Part shown: piece by piece, positions 42,723-55,145 of the stretch
Layout of the letters: each line of letters begins with the position of its first letter
Numbering within the stretch: position 1 is the stretch's first letter
Notes under the pieces: model-generated
Databases searched by the model: none
What the model was told of the DNA's origin: nothing
Seen by the model: the letters and a program-made list of their open reading frames with translations, nothing else
Assembly (NCBI GenBank): GCA_002221725.1
Contig: NJFT01000107.1
Location: 1 to 64,000 of the forward strand
Reading direction: 5' to 3'
DNA from: Scedosporium boydii
Lineage: Eukaryota > Ascomycota > Sordariomycetes > Microascales > Microascaceae
Length of the DNA stretch: 64,000 nt
Program-made: the position numbers and the translations under genes

Positions 42723-45700
42723 ACAGACAAATATCACTGAGCCTAACCCATTGCTCGCCTGCCCTCGGCGGTTTCGCTACTCTTGTTCTGATTGCCTCCG
42801 CAAGGCCACCCCGAACTCGGGCGAAATGGCGGCAGGTCGGCCATGCAGTGTTCCGAATATCCAATCATGTCCTGTTCGGTCGCCCAAGCCTGCATCGAGA
42901 CTGAATTGAAGAATGTTGACTCTATTTTCATCAATGACCAGGCTTGAATGATCCTTTCGGACTCGACACAGCTACGGCCTGGTCCAAGTCCAAGCCGATG
43001 CATCGAGACTCCCTTCACTCCAGATCACTCACCCTCACTGATTTAGTGAATCCAATCCCTTGATTTTCTCACCTCAACTATTCTCATCCTCACTTTCTTG
43101 TCAGGCCATTTGATCGCATTCGGCCAATGCTTCTATAATTATCAATTGACACGCCGACGCCCCGCGGCAGGATTACTCTCTAAATTTAGCTCTCCCGGGC
43201 GGATTCGACGTTCACGCTCGTGCTCTTACTCAGTCACGTACAAAACGTAACTTCACACCCAAAAATCTGAGTTTGACCGAGTCAAGTTAGATTGTCGATT
43301 GAATATCCTAATCCCTCTTCTTTTTTACATCCGGATATCCCTCTCGTCTTACAAAGGTACTCGGCCTCGGATTAGACGTAAGCCCTCGGATCCCGCTCTC
43401 GTATCCGGTCCCCACGTCCCCCCGGCTTGATCTTAATATGTGCTTCGTTATCAAGCTATGACACGTCGTCGACGAAGAGGTCTAGTCCAGTCTCGAGTTC
43501 TACGTTGGTCTGGACCACCGAGAATCCTAGAATAGCACCACATCCGGCGCCGCGTGACCTTTGTTTCCCGCCTTCTCGTTTTTATTTCTCCCTTCTCCCT
43601 GGCAGTCTTGGTTCTTTTGTTCTATTCCCGGCCTGTCGACGTGGACGTGAGGGCACGGATCAATCGTCGAGGGTGCGATATCCATCTTGAAATCGAGCTA
43701 TCACATGCGATGTTCTTCCCACGAGTTACATAGTTACATGCAGTGTAAACTAGTTTATGGCCCTTGCTCCTGCCAAAACCAGTTTGGGGAAAGCAGCACG
43801 GCAATGTGCCTTCCTTTGACTCGGATCAGTTCTTGGGAAATTCATCCGACGCAAAATAGCGATACAAGTACAAAGGTACATGATGTACCTTTGTAATATT
43901 CAATGTCGTTATCGAAGTTGAAACGGAAAAGGATCTATGATACCGAACACTCTTGCCACGTCCAAATGTGAGGAAACATAAACCTCTTGTTCTTGGATAT
44001 CCCGTTCAATCTCCCGTCTACTGTACCCTTATCATCACCAGAGAGACACCCACCACACAGAGCAGATTGTAGTGATCAATTGATCATTGATCACTCTCGG
44101 AAATCCGGTTCCACCACCCGCTGCCAATCTCGCAGTGTGTGCGGGGCACCAGGAGTGGGCTGTCTAAGACCTCGTCGGTCACTTTAGTGCTCAACTGAGG
44201 CGGGTAATTCAGGCATCCATCAGCCCTACACCCCATCTGGATGATTCAAGGTGCATGACAATCTACTCCTAGTGCCCGAGTCGCCCCTCCTGCAACCACA
44301 CACCCATCGGCCTGCAGTAGCTCCATCACCTACTTTTCCAGTACGCTTGCATGACACCAACTCACCCGAAGGTATCACCAAACCACCCCTTGGCGCGTCT
44401 CCCCAAGACAAACAGGATACACAACCAACCTCCTCATTTTTGACTCATGCCGTTCACCGAGCAACGAAGTTGTGCAAGAAGAAGAAAATGACGATGTTTT
44501 AGATAGCTTGCGGAAGGGAGCCTGGGGAGGGGGCTCGTGGCTTGGGCGGCTCCCAGCCCCACCATCCAGGCAGCGACGCTGAGATCCAGGCAAACCCGAA
44601 CAAGCTGGGATACGAGCATCGGAGTGCGCCGATATCTTCGGAGGGGTATTGGAGGGGGCATTCAAGGAGAAGCTCGGATTTGCGGAACCGAGCGCTCGGA
44701 AATGCTCGATGCTGGACGAGGCTGCGTGTCGGTCCTGGATGTCCGAGTCGGTGGGTGCATGCTGCGGTCGAGGTGCGTACAAGTCTACTCTCTGACTCAC
44801 TCACATAGCAGCTTCTCGAACTTGGAGGCGTATCTTTTGTCCCAAGTTGAAAATGGACAGTATTATGGCTGTGGCGATGGGTTCGCCTTGAACTGCCACA
44901 CATTTGTGGTTTTTAGAATTCAAGTTCGATACGGGCTCGCGCCAATACCGCCACCCGCGTTTCCAACTGGATTTATTTCCTAGCCGCCATGATTTACACC
45001 ATCTATGAGACCTCGAGACAACGAAACGACTTCTCAAGATAATGGGCACCACCAGGCACACTTCGGGGGGAACATTAAGCCCAAGTTGCTGAAAGGCTTG
45101 CATCCTTCAACACCCACGTTCCTCGCCGGCCCAGGACGGCGTGATTAAATGCGTTCCTGCATGAAAATTGATGACCAGTGACAGCGCACTCGACTCTTGC
45201 CTGTCCCACACACTTCAATGTTCATGAGACACTGCAGCAATGTCGTAGTCCCCGAATCCACTTCCCCATCCCCCATCCCCATCCTCCCGCAGTCTCCTGC
45301 GGTACCCAATTCACTGTCCCATTGCATCGCCCCCTCAATATTCCCCGTCCGCTGTTCTTCCACTACCGCCCCCGGTACTTGATAATTGCTGCCCCCGCCT
45401 GTACCTCCTGTTGACATGTCGCAACCATCACAAATCCCTTGACGCACAAGCAGCCCTATGATGCTGTGCTCCCGCCTCTGCGGGTCTATCAGAAGGAGTA
45501 ACAAGGATATTATCGCGATTTCAGGGTTCTCCCGGACCGATAGCTTCATGTCCATCCTAAATTGACACCCCACAAGTCGTCCAAAATATCTGCATCCGTC
45601 TCTTTATTGATTCCTCAATGATCATCACCATCATCACACGCTCACTTTACCAACCTCTTCCATTTTTCTGTTTCACGAGTTCCAAAACATACAAAATCTG

Positions 45701-46576
45701 AAAATTACCCAAACCAGCTCTTCTGCCTAGCTTATCCCGTTCTCACCCGTAAAAGAAAAAGAAAAAGTCGAATTTTATCGACAAGACGCCGAAACATTCC
45801 ACCGCAGCCCGCCAATCGCCGCCCAGAACATCGACTCAGTAAGAAGGCAGTGGGAAATCTGCCTGGGGTATCTAGGCACCCACGCCCTTAACCCTCTCCC
45901 TCGAGCTCAGTCTAGAAATTACGGATGCCTGTGTGCCTGGCACGTTTGGATTGTACTTCCCTCGTCGCAGTCTCTTTTTGCGGCTTGGAGGCAGGACCGG
46001 ATCGCTAAAGCAGGTGTCTGGCTGGTCACCATGGTGCACCACCCACTCGGGTAGGGTGTCACTGACACACAACTGATGCGCAGCCCCGCCAAGCGCCGCG
46101 AAGATTCGCAGTTATGTGCAACGCCCAGAGACGCGAACATCCCTTTTTTTAGGAATCGGTTTACGAACCACCTGGGGCGCGAGCGAGCGAGAACTGCCTC
46201 CTTTTTCTTTTTCCCTTTTTCCCACGGATTGACCAAGTGTAACATTGCCGTGTACTGTTCCCATTGTAGCATCGCTCATTCCTTTCATAGCATCTATACT
46301 TGGCTTACTTGTAGATGTTCTCCAGACTTGGCCATGGACCCCTTCTCTCACATTATGGCTAGTACCTCTCCATCTCTCGTTCCAGAGTTGCCTGACTCAA
46401 TATCCATTTTGTATAAATCAAGATGGTTTCCTCCGTCTCTTCATTCTTGGTCTCTTCTTTTCCTTACCAGAGCAGAGCAAAAGACCATCTCTCAGACTTC
46501 AAAAAGCCGTTCATACTAAAAGTCTATCACGACTTACACCAAGACCAAACCCATCCTTTCCCCCCAAGCTACCAAA
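42723..46576. other. 3.9 kb without a supported gene
   Basis: Part of the left end (to 43018) may hold a lost exon of the ankyrin gene. Further on, frames of up to about 148 codons show no motif. The last ~900 bases, including CT-rich stretches at about 46190-46420, are probably the promoter and leader of the small Ser-rich protein gene. Confidence 0.45.
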
Positions 46577-47050
46577 ATGTCTTCCAACTCCTCCAACAAC
46601 TATCCTAGCACGACCTCCGGGTCCACCTTCTACTCCTCCGGAAGCCGCGAGCACCGCGAGTATGCTGCCGGTAAGTCCTCCCATGTACACCGAGCCCCGG
46701 TATCTTTTCAGCTCTTTCAGCCTCACCCGTCTCCCGGATCCGATCTCTCGGCATTCTCCCTCTTGTGCCTACCAACGCATGCAAACCCTTTTTTTTTTCT
46801 CCTTTTTCTCCTTCTTCTTCTTGATTTCCGTTCAAAAACATTGGGATACAAGAAATTGTGAACGAAAAAAAGGCTAACATGTCTAGTTCCAGCTTCCCAC
46901 ACTTCAACTTCCACCGCCACAAGAAAGGCGGTCATTGTCCAGCACAACAAGGGAATCGAGGACCCTTTCGCCCCGACCCCGTCTTCGTACGGATCGCAGG
47001 CCTATCGGGCGACTGCTTCGTCCAAGTCGCGTTCTGGCTCTCAGCGTTGA
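46577..47050 (+). CDS. Small Ser/Thr-rich hypothetical protein
   Basis: Exons 46577-46670 and 46893-47050 give 252 nt, 83 residues. The first exon codes MSSNSSNNYPSTTSGSTFYS...REHREYAA and the second ASHTSTSTATRKAVIVQHNK...SGSQR. The GTAAGT donor and CTAAC...TTCCAG acceptor are good; a TAG six bases upstream would also keep the frame and add two residues. The intron, about 222 bases, is long for this genome. The Ser/Asn/Tyr-rich start with TSGSTFYSSGS and HREYA recalls a class of small, intrinsically disordered fungal proteins of unknown function. There is no signal peptide or membrane segment. Confidence 0.65.
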
Positions 47051-47922
47051 CGGCGGCCGGGGGCCTAAACGATCGACATAACCAACCCGGCCCCCTGTTC
47101 CGGTAGGGGGCCCGGGGCTCACTCCCGGGATCTACCTTCGGACTCGGCACGGATGTTTTGTACTGATATGGTTTGGAGAGCAAGGGAGTTGGCTATGATT
47201 AATGACGCATGAGGCGTTTTGTTTCCATCTTTTTTTGTCATTGAAGAGTTTTGTGGCCGCGAAGCTTGATATGGAGGACGATGGATGAGAGATTATGAGC
47301 GATGGCTTTCTTGGTTGTATGATTAATGGATGGATGTTACAACTGCTTCTTCACTCGGTTTTCCAATTTACGCTGCTTATTTTACTGATATCTGATTTTT
47401 TGGCGTCGGAAAAAGGCCATGCGGCTCTTCTTTGTGCCAAGTTCCTGAGGTCTCTAAGTGCAACCGAGAACTTGGGGCCTTACGGACTGGTCATGGGCGA
47501 TGCGCGTCCGAAGCCAATGTGTCCGAGCTAATCACTCGTCACCCTTGTCGTCTCGCAGCAGCACGGGGAGCGGCAATATCGATGTATCAAACCCATTTTC
47601 CCCATGAAAGACGCCGTTCCCGACTCCCATAATCCATGGCGTTGAACGTTGCTCACTCGTGCTTTTCGTCGTATCAAACCCCAATCCATGCGCTTCGCTC
47701 ATTCCCCTCTCTCACACTCTCCGCCTTTCGCTCTTCTATCCATCCACAACCGTAGGCACGAATTTCAATCACACCTCGCGTCTAGAGGCAATCATGAATT
47801 TCAGCATTTAATATCCCATCTTAACTTATACAATTCAACCTTGACATAACTCCGTTTAAATATCCAATGAAAAAAAAAAAAAAATAAAAATACGTCACAG
47901 AGCACACGGTGCCATGGGGCTC
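47051..47922. other. Convergent intergenic region
   Basis: It lies between the small Ser-rich gene (+) and the RPEL gene (-). No gene seen. An A-rich run at about 47870-47890 lies at the 3' side of the RPEL gene. Confidence 0.5.
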
Positions 47923-48559
47923 TTAAGCACCGCCCTCCCTCTTGGCGTACTCATCCTCGATGGCCTCCTCGTAGCGCTTCTCCGCGGACCTGGGATCGTC
48001 GTGCAGGACGCCTTCGCTGACGAGTTTGTCGGGCGAGGGCCGTTGGGCAATCTTTTCCTTGAGGGTATCGGCGCGCATGCTCTTCTCGAGCTAAGAGATG
48101 AATCCCGAAGACGTTTGATTAGCTTCTTCCTCTCCATAGCTTCTCCCTCTTCACGCTTTCGATGAGATGGGAGAATGCTGAGAAGGGGGGGGGTTACCTC
48201 CTTTTGCTGGCCCTGTATCGCAGGAGCAGCGTTGGTATCGAGCAGAATATGTTCTATCACAACAAGTGTCAGTATCCATTTCCCCCGGCCTAAGACCAGA
48301 ACACCCGGAGCTCGAATTGGTAGGAAACGAGTTCTGGGCCAATTTTGGTTTCTAAGAGAAAAACAAAAGACGAAAAAGCGAGAGAAGAGCTGAGAGGGGG
48401 GGACGCACTGCCTATTAGTTCCTCGCGGGAAGGGCGGGTTTGGAGGTGATGCTCGAGGGAGTTTCGGCGCGAGGGGTCTCGGGATCGGACGGGGGAGATG
48501 GGAGTTTCGTCTATGGCATGCTCTTCGACGAGCTTGCGGTGTACTTCAGGGTCGGACAT
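47923..48559 (-). CDS. RPEL-repeat protein
   Basis: Minus-strand exons 48559-48409, 48253-48198 and 48090-47923 give 375 nt, 124 residues. Two RPEL-like motifs are seen: RPSREELIGKHILLD (crossing the first splice) and RPSPDKLVSEGVLHDDP. Between them is LEKSMRADTLKEKIAQ, the usual helical spacer. In animals RPEL motifs bind G-actin; in filamentous fungi short RPEL proteins are widespread and little studied. The N-terminus has a Ser/Pro/Arg stretch (SPVRSRDPSRRNSLE) that could be phosphorylated, and the C-terminus is charged (RYEEAIEDEYAKREGGA). No signal peptide. The RPEL signature appears only with these splice sites, which supports them. Confidence 0.85.
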
Positions 48560-51500
48560 TCTGTCGATTCGGGTATGTTCTTCTTCCTGGTTTTTTTTTT
48601 TTTCCTTGTTTTATTTTAAATTGTTCTTTAAGTTAATCCGATACTGATCGTGTTCAAGATAGTTCGTTTGCTTCTATTTTAGAGAGAGGGGAAGTGAAAG
48701 AGGGGAAGGAATGTTGGTCCTGGCAATCAGCTTATATTGAATCATGCATTGATGGGCTTGGTGGCGTGGTTGGGCTGATGACGGCATGAGGTGAGGTGGT
48801 TTCAAGCTCCCAACTTAAAATCGAGGAACCACATCTAATCGTTTAGCTTCCGACCTGAGCCCGACCATGCCATGCTGGAACTTGGGACTCGTGCTCCTCC
48901 CTGACTCGGGCAGCCTGGGCTCTGTCGTCATCGGCAAGAGAGACGCTGGATGTTTGTAAGGCGGGGGAAAGGCCTATTCGGCTGGCATGGCTACGAGGTA
49001 GACGATGCTCATTTGGAGTGTTTTTGTAGCCCTGCTTCGTCTTCCTGGTGCTCCCGTGTTTCTTTCAGCTTCATAATTCTCCTGTCATTCCATTGCCCAA
49101 CTTGATCGAAGCTCGAAGGCTGTTGGGTAACATGGACCTGGTCAGATCTACATTCACGATGTGGTGGGGTAACAATTGCACCTGGGCGGCGACTTCCGTG
49201 TGTCACGATGCAATGACATCATCAGATTAACAGCCCGATTCCACCTTTCACCTTTCGCCTTCCGCTCGCTACTCCTCTCCAAACCCAATTCTAGTCGATA
49301 TTGAATCTCATTTCATATGGGGGTGTCCCCTACGTATTAAAACTGCCCATAGACTAGTGTATACTGCGAAATAAACTAAGATTACTCAGTACATCCCGTA
49401 AAGAAGGGTCAAGTGCGTGTGATCATGTCGTCATGAGGGGGATTGTGTGGGGAAAGCAACCATCCGCTGCATCTGCTGGGTGCAACTCGACCCATTTCTG
49501 ACCGAAAAGAATCGGATGCAGATTGATTCCGCACCTACCCGAACATGCCGATGGAGAAGGGTTGGAAGAGAAGCGGAGGGGAGGAATGGGGAAAAAAGAT
49601 GATGGATGGAGCATGACCCGATGCAGGCCCCGCTTTTCCCGATCCGGACCTCAGAGCTGTCCTAACCCGATTCCGGTTCCGTGGAGGGTGGACAGAGGTC
49701 CGGGGCAGATGGAGAACGAGATGCGGTGAAGGATCCCTGTTACTTCCTTTGGTTTGTGTGTCTTTGTGTGTTTGCGCGTCACGATATAAACGAAAGCAAG
49801 GGACTAGGAGGGTATTTAAGAGACCAAGGATGAGGGTGGGTCTTTTGATATGATGTTTCGCCAAGTTCGAGCTGGGTCCTGTTCCCGACTTGGCGAGGAG
49901 CTGAGAGATGGGGATGGCTTCAACTCCTTTTTATTTTTCAGCCTCAAAGAGGTAAAAGAGAAAAAAACACCTCGGTCAAGACGGTCCTGTGCCAGGAGGC
50001 CTCTCTGATCCTATCCCCATGTGGTAGACCGTGGGGCTCTCTTTGGGATTCAACGACATCATCTGCGGTATGGTGTCACTTGGCGATGCGTGGCCTGCGG
50101 CTGAGGCAGAGTTCGCATTCGCAAAAATCTCCATTCATCAGTCGCCGTAATACGAACATCTCCACAAACGCAACCGCGGAAATATCGGCGGCGCGCCAAA
50201 AGCACGACAAGTACTCCCATGGCCGACTGCCAAGTGTGTACGAAGGAGCTTGAATATCCCCTTCGCCAGAGCTCATCTCCGCTGGACATAATAGATCCTT
50301 GTCCGATTCCGCGCTTGACCCAAGGCTGCTTGGCGCGTCCCGTGTCCCGAGTCTTGGATTTCCGGGTTTTGGCGCATGAAGAAGTCCCAAAGTAGGGGTT
50401 GGGCGATCACGATCGGACGAGTCTCAGCCGAGCTTATCATCACCTGGGGATCCATTCCAGTCATCTAAGCTACAATTTTCGTCTAAAAGGATATTTCCTA
50501 AGTACTTTGATCTTTCCCGGTTGTTGGATCGAGCCAAAGTTCATTCAGTGTTGCTATTCGCAGGACACAGCTCGAAGGACATCAGCGAAACTCATGGCTT
50601 CCGTGAAGGGCCGTCCCCACGTTTCTCGAGCCCTGCAGCGCTATTACATTGCAGTCCTCGAAGGTCATGGATCGTGGGTCGTGGATCGTCCAGACTAATG
50701 AGCGGCGAATATCAAGGATCGTGGACAGAGCTAGCGTAGAAAGACCAAGTAGCGCGTAGCGGAGAGCACTACTCCTACAAACGCGGTTGGACTCTACCAG
50801 GACCCATCTCAACAGCCCGCACCCTGCCGGGGTTAAACGCGTTGCGGCAACGATTTGGCGGGCGGATCCAGAACCAGTTGATACCCGTCGTTGCTCCTCA
50901 TGCTTCTCCATGCCAGGACACTAGTGTAGTTTAGATTATTTCGGAGAATCAACAGAACCTCCGTGTGGAGGCAGAATTGAACAGGGAGCTCTCCGCTTGC
51001 AGCGTGCTTGCATGCATGCACAGCCACTCCACGAAGAGGCCATTCTTCATTTAGTTTAGGTTAGCAGTGGAAAAACGGAAGTGGTTTTACTGGTTGAACG
51101 AGTGTTGCAATGATTGAATTGGGAAGTTCTTGGGCAGCTCTTGGGAAGTGCCAGCTGCCCCACTTGACCAGGCCTTACAATTGTAAGCTTCGGAGCTCAG
51201 ATGTCACGTGAATATACCAAGTATCCGTACTCTCAAGTCCTTCTTACTGCCAAGTCGGACTGTGGCGCCGTCGTGGCCAAGGGAGGGAGCCAGTTCCACT
51301 CTCAGCAAAAGAGTGTGTGCAATATTTCGTACTCGGAGGCAGGAACTAGGGATTTTGGTGGAAGTTGGGCCTTCGGTGACTGGAAAAAAGGGGACAATGG
51401 AGCTCGTCTGAAATCTTTTCTCATCATCGTCCAAACTCGAAACCCCCCTTCGTGATCGACGAGGAGTGCCGCATATCAGAGGGTGCCATCAATGCCATGA

Positions 51501-53911
51501 TCCGGGTTATGGGTTACGGGTCATGGAGGAATGCTGGGTTACGCGGAACAGTTCAAACACCAATGACTGTCTCGTCCCTGACAAGAAAGAAATTGTTGGC
51601 GAGAGCACAAAATCTCAAATCTTGCCCATGAGAAGTAGCACAGGTGCGCTGCCATTGTTGAAATTAAATGTTGGGTGTACATGCATGGAGAGGCGGGCAT
51701 CCTTGTGACCCAATATAGAGTGCATCATGATGATGGACGCACTTTAGATGACTACTTCGTAGTCGCCGATGTAATTGTTAGTTTCGGTGCTCGATGCTAG
51801 TTTAGTGAAGCAGAGACCGAGGTGCACCCATCACCATCTGCAAAACCGCACATGATGCCGGGTAAAATATCCAACGAAATACTTCGCACCAAGTGAGGGC
51901 AAAAGAGCGAGGGGCAGTTGTTAGTGCGAAGCCAAGAAGCCGAGATGGATGTGGTGGAAGCAGATGACGAACGCTGAGGCTTGCGCCTTGGTATTCGAGC
52001 ACTTTTCTTTTTTTTTTTTTTTTCTCTTCCCTTTTTCTTCCTTTCTGGCCCATTCCCCCTGCAATGACCCCTGCCCAGTGACGATCCCCTCGGTACTTCG
52101 GAAAACAGAAATGCGTAGACCAGGTCAGACCAGGTCAGCAAAGCCACGCATCCGGCCGGGACTATCTGCGAGATTAATCCACTGTCCCAACTTTAGGCAC
52201 CAAAATAGACATTCCTGGGCTACGCTAGCTCAGACCAGTTCCGGCCGAGTCTGTTTCTTGACCTGTAACCAATGTAACCGTCTCACCTCAGGCGGCACCA
52301 GACCAAACCAATTTGGGTCCCGTTGTGGTTCTTGTGACGCAAGACTCAAGAGCGCCACGCAGGCGGTTGGCTGGGCGGGGCGCAGAAATGTTCGTTGATG
52401 GCTTGACGGAATGGACATGTTTAATTTTTAGGAATAAAAAAAAAAAAAACTTTCGGCTACGTTTGCTTGGCAATACTGGCTTCATTTGGTTCTTGTGCCG
52501 CGGCAGATGTTAACACAGCTCGGAGACGCTTGGGTTCCAGGATGAGCATACTCTGCGACTCAGGCAGTCTGGCGACGATTCGTGTGGATTTGGACCAACG
52601 ATGGCTGTGTAAAAGAGTAGAGAGAGCTGCGCAGCAATTGATCAATAGGGAACCAACTCTTGGTCCACGTCGCGTACGTACTTGTATTATACGGGCCACG
52701 ACTTTTATTTGATATCTGACAAATGGGTGGCCAGCGCAGGCAACATGGAGCATGGAAGACGACGTGGTGTACGGCCTCAAGTGGGAAGTGGAACATGTTG
52801 AATCTAGCCGTCAGCCACTGGCCATCAAATTGAGTTGATGTGTCCAACAGGTATCAATGACTCTGTTCCACGGAATCTTAGATCACATCTGATTCTCAGG
52901 CCTGGAGAAGTACAATTGTAAGAGTACGAAGTACAGTGAGTAACTGAGTAACTGTCAATGAGTAATAATCTGCTTGCTCGAAACTCAAACTGTCACTTTC
53001 AAATGTCATGGAAAAAACAGTTTGCAAGAGTACAAGTATACTATACAATATACAATTTCCAGTAATACAATGTACAATCGTACCGCAAACGACGAGCGGA
53101 AGAAAGAGCAGCGGAGGACAAAGTATGCAACAAGACGAGAAAGAGCCTCCCAAACTTTGAATCACCACCGATCTTCCATTGTCCCAACTCTATTCTCATG
53201 ACTCCTCGTGCTCTTGTTGTCATCGATCTCCGATCCCTTCTCCCTACAAGGCCTGACCTGACCAGTCCAGGACCAGGGCAGGACCGGAACCCACCACCAT
53301 AACCCGCCGATCAAATCCATCAATGATGAATCCCCCAACCCATCCGTCCCACCCCGGTCCCCGTCGTCGCAAGCATCTCGCCATCCATCCACCCTCCATC
53401 ATCCTGGTCTTGATTAACTCCGCCCACCCAAGTTTCGTCAGTCTTGGCACCCCATCACTTCCTTGGCTCTCCTTGCGTTTCCGCTTCCCACACCCACCTG
53501 CGACTCTCAAACCGTTGACTGTCCGCTGTTCCTTTATACAACAAAGGTATAAGTTCCCGGGTTTGCTCCCATCGATTTTCCCCACCATTCCGGTCCCCGG
53601 TCACATCGTTTCCCACATTGATCATTCCTCGTCCACCCACCATATAACAGACCAATCCCCCCCTCACGCCCTTCCCACCTTCATCTGTCTCTCTGTCGAT
53701 CTCTCGTTGCTCTTCTCTACATTGCTACTGCAAAGAAAGGTCATCGAACACTTGCCTTGTCGCAGGAGAAGAAGAAAAAAGAAGAATTTAGTCTTTTTAT
53801 TTTTGCTCTCGCCTTCCATCTATACACTCTCTCTTGCGCCCGCGCCCAACCGGTACGACCAGTGTAACCCGAAACCTCTCCGTCGCACACCTCACAACCT
53901 AAACCGCAACC
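48560..53911. other. 5.4 kb without a supported gene
   Basis: Scattered short frames only; none has a motif or a plausible spliced continuation. Homopolymer stretches lie at about 48590-48605, 52006-52024 and 52436-52449. The last ~550 bases are CT-rich and look like the long leader of the MARVEL gene. Confidence 0.45.
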
Positions 53912-54562
53912 ATGGCGCTCCCCATCGTCTCGATCGCCTTCATCGTTCTCGCCGCCCTTGCCATCCTCGAGCTCGGCCTCCTCGCCTACGGTACGTCCAA
54001 AAATAAATAAATAAATAAAAGATAAAAAAAATAACCAAAACTAACAAAGCACAATTCCAGTCGCCGACACCTTCCGCAGCTTCACCCCCTCCTCCGTCGC
54101 CTTCTCCATCTTCAACACCATCTGGACCCTCCTCGTCGCCGCCTACTTCCTCGCCACCCCGCGCTTCGCGCCCCAGTTCTTCCACAAGCTCGTCGGCCTC
54201 GCCCTCCTCGCCATCTCCACCATTTTCTGGTTCGCCGGCGCCGTCGCCATGGCGGCGTACCTGGGCGTGCCGCGCTCCTGCAGCAAGTTTAGCCCGTGCA
54301 GGACGTTTCAGGCCGGGATTGCTTTTGCGTTTTTCATCTGGTATGTATTATTTGGAAGGAGAGAAAATTATATCCCCTTACTAAGGGTTAAAAAAAAAAA
54401 TATTGTGGAACTAACAACCGTTTCCCGGATAGGGTCATCTTCACCGGCATCACGGCCCTCGAAGCTCTTGACGCCGTGAAGAACCGAAGCGCTGCTCCCG
54501 CCGACGTCCAGCTTGAGGCGAACAAGCCCCAGCCCAGCGCTGCACCCTATCCTGCAGCCTAA
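53912..54562 (+). CDS. MARVEL-type four-span membrane protein
   Basis: Exons 53912-53990, 54061-54340 and 54433-54562 give 489 nt, 162 residues. Four hydrophobic helices are visible: about 4-26 (IVSIAFIVLAALAILELGLLAY), 43-62, 72-96 and 112-133. The segment between helices 3 and 4 contains two cysteines (RSCSKFSPCRTFQAG), the usual CS...C pattern of fungal MARVEL proteins. After the last helix the tail has ALEALDAVKNR and a Pro/Ala end (APYPAA). MARVEL proteins shape membrane domains or traffic vesicles; the specific role is unknown. The CATGG start context is good and the leader is typical. It is convergent with the chitinase gene. Confidence 0.85.
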
Positions 54563-55145
54563 ACAAAAACCGTCATTTCCTTCCCGGCCGTTCTTGTGCA
54601 AAAAAAAAAAAAAGAAAGGAAAGAAGCACTGCGCGACACAACCGCGACGGATCGGGGGACGGAAACTAGTGGGGGCTTCCAATTTGACGCGGGCCGTTGA
54701 TGCCACGATACGTAGGTGGCGTCAGGCCTCTGGAGTAACTAGCCGCGTGGCTGCATGGGACAGGCGGGGGAGAAATGTCTGGCCCTTCGAGACACCCCCA
54801 GCGCCACTTCGACGAGGAAGCCAATGGCTTGGAGAAAATGGGATGCGGGAGTTGGACTTGCTGGAAGGAGAAGCAAAGTCATTTCTTATTTATTTTTTTT
54901 TTTGGAGATACCCCTTGGATATTTTTTACTTGGCCATCATTTATTATTTCTTTCTCTCCTTCATGCAGTTTTTTCTCGGGATCGGCGCAACATTTGATGA
55001 TGGGGAATTATTTTTATTTTTCTTCTTAGACCCGGCCATCAGATTTCCGGCCACTAATACCGAACGAATTCAACGAAATATCGATCAAGTACTCATCATG
55101 GCAAATCTTGAAAATAGAAACTAGTGAAATCAATACCAGCCACAG
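54563..55145. other. Convergent intergenic region
   Basis: The space between the stops of the MARVEL and chitinase genes contains a poly-A stretch at about 54600-54614 and T-rich segments. No gene seen. Confidence 0.55.

Noticed and set aside
53323..54006. 227-codon plus frame upstream of the MARVEL gene
   Set aside because: It covers the CT-rich leader and runs through the first exon in the wrong frame, with His/Pro/Arg-rich composition and no motif.
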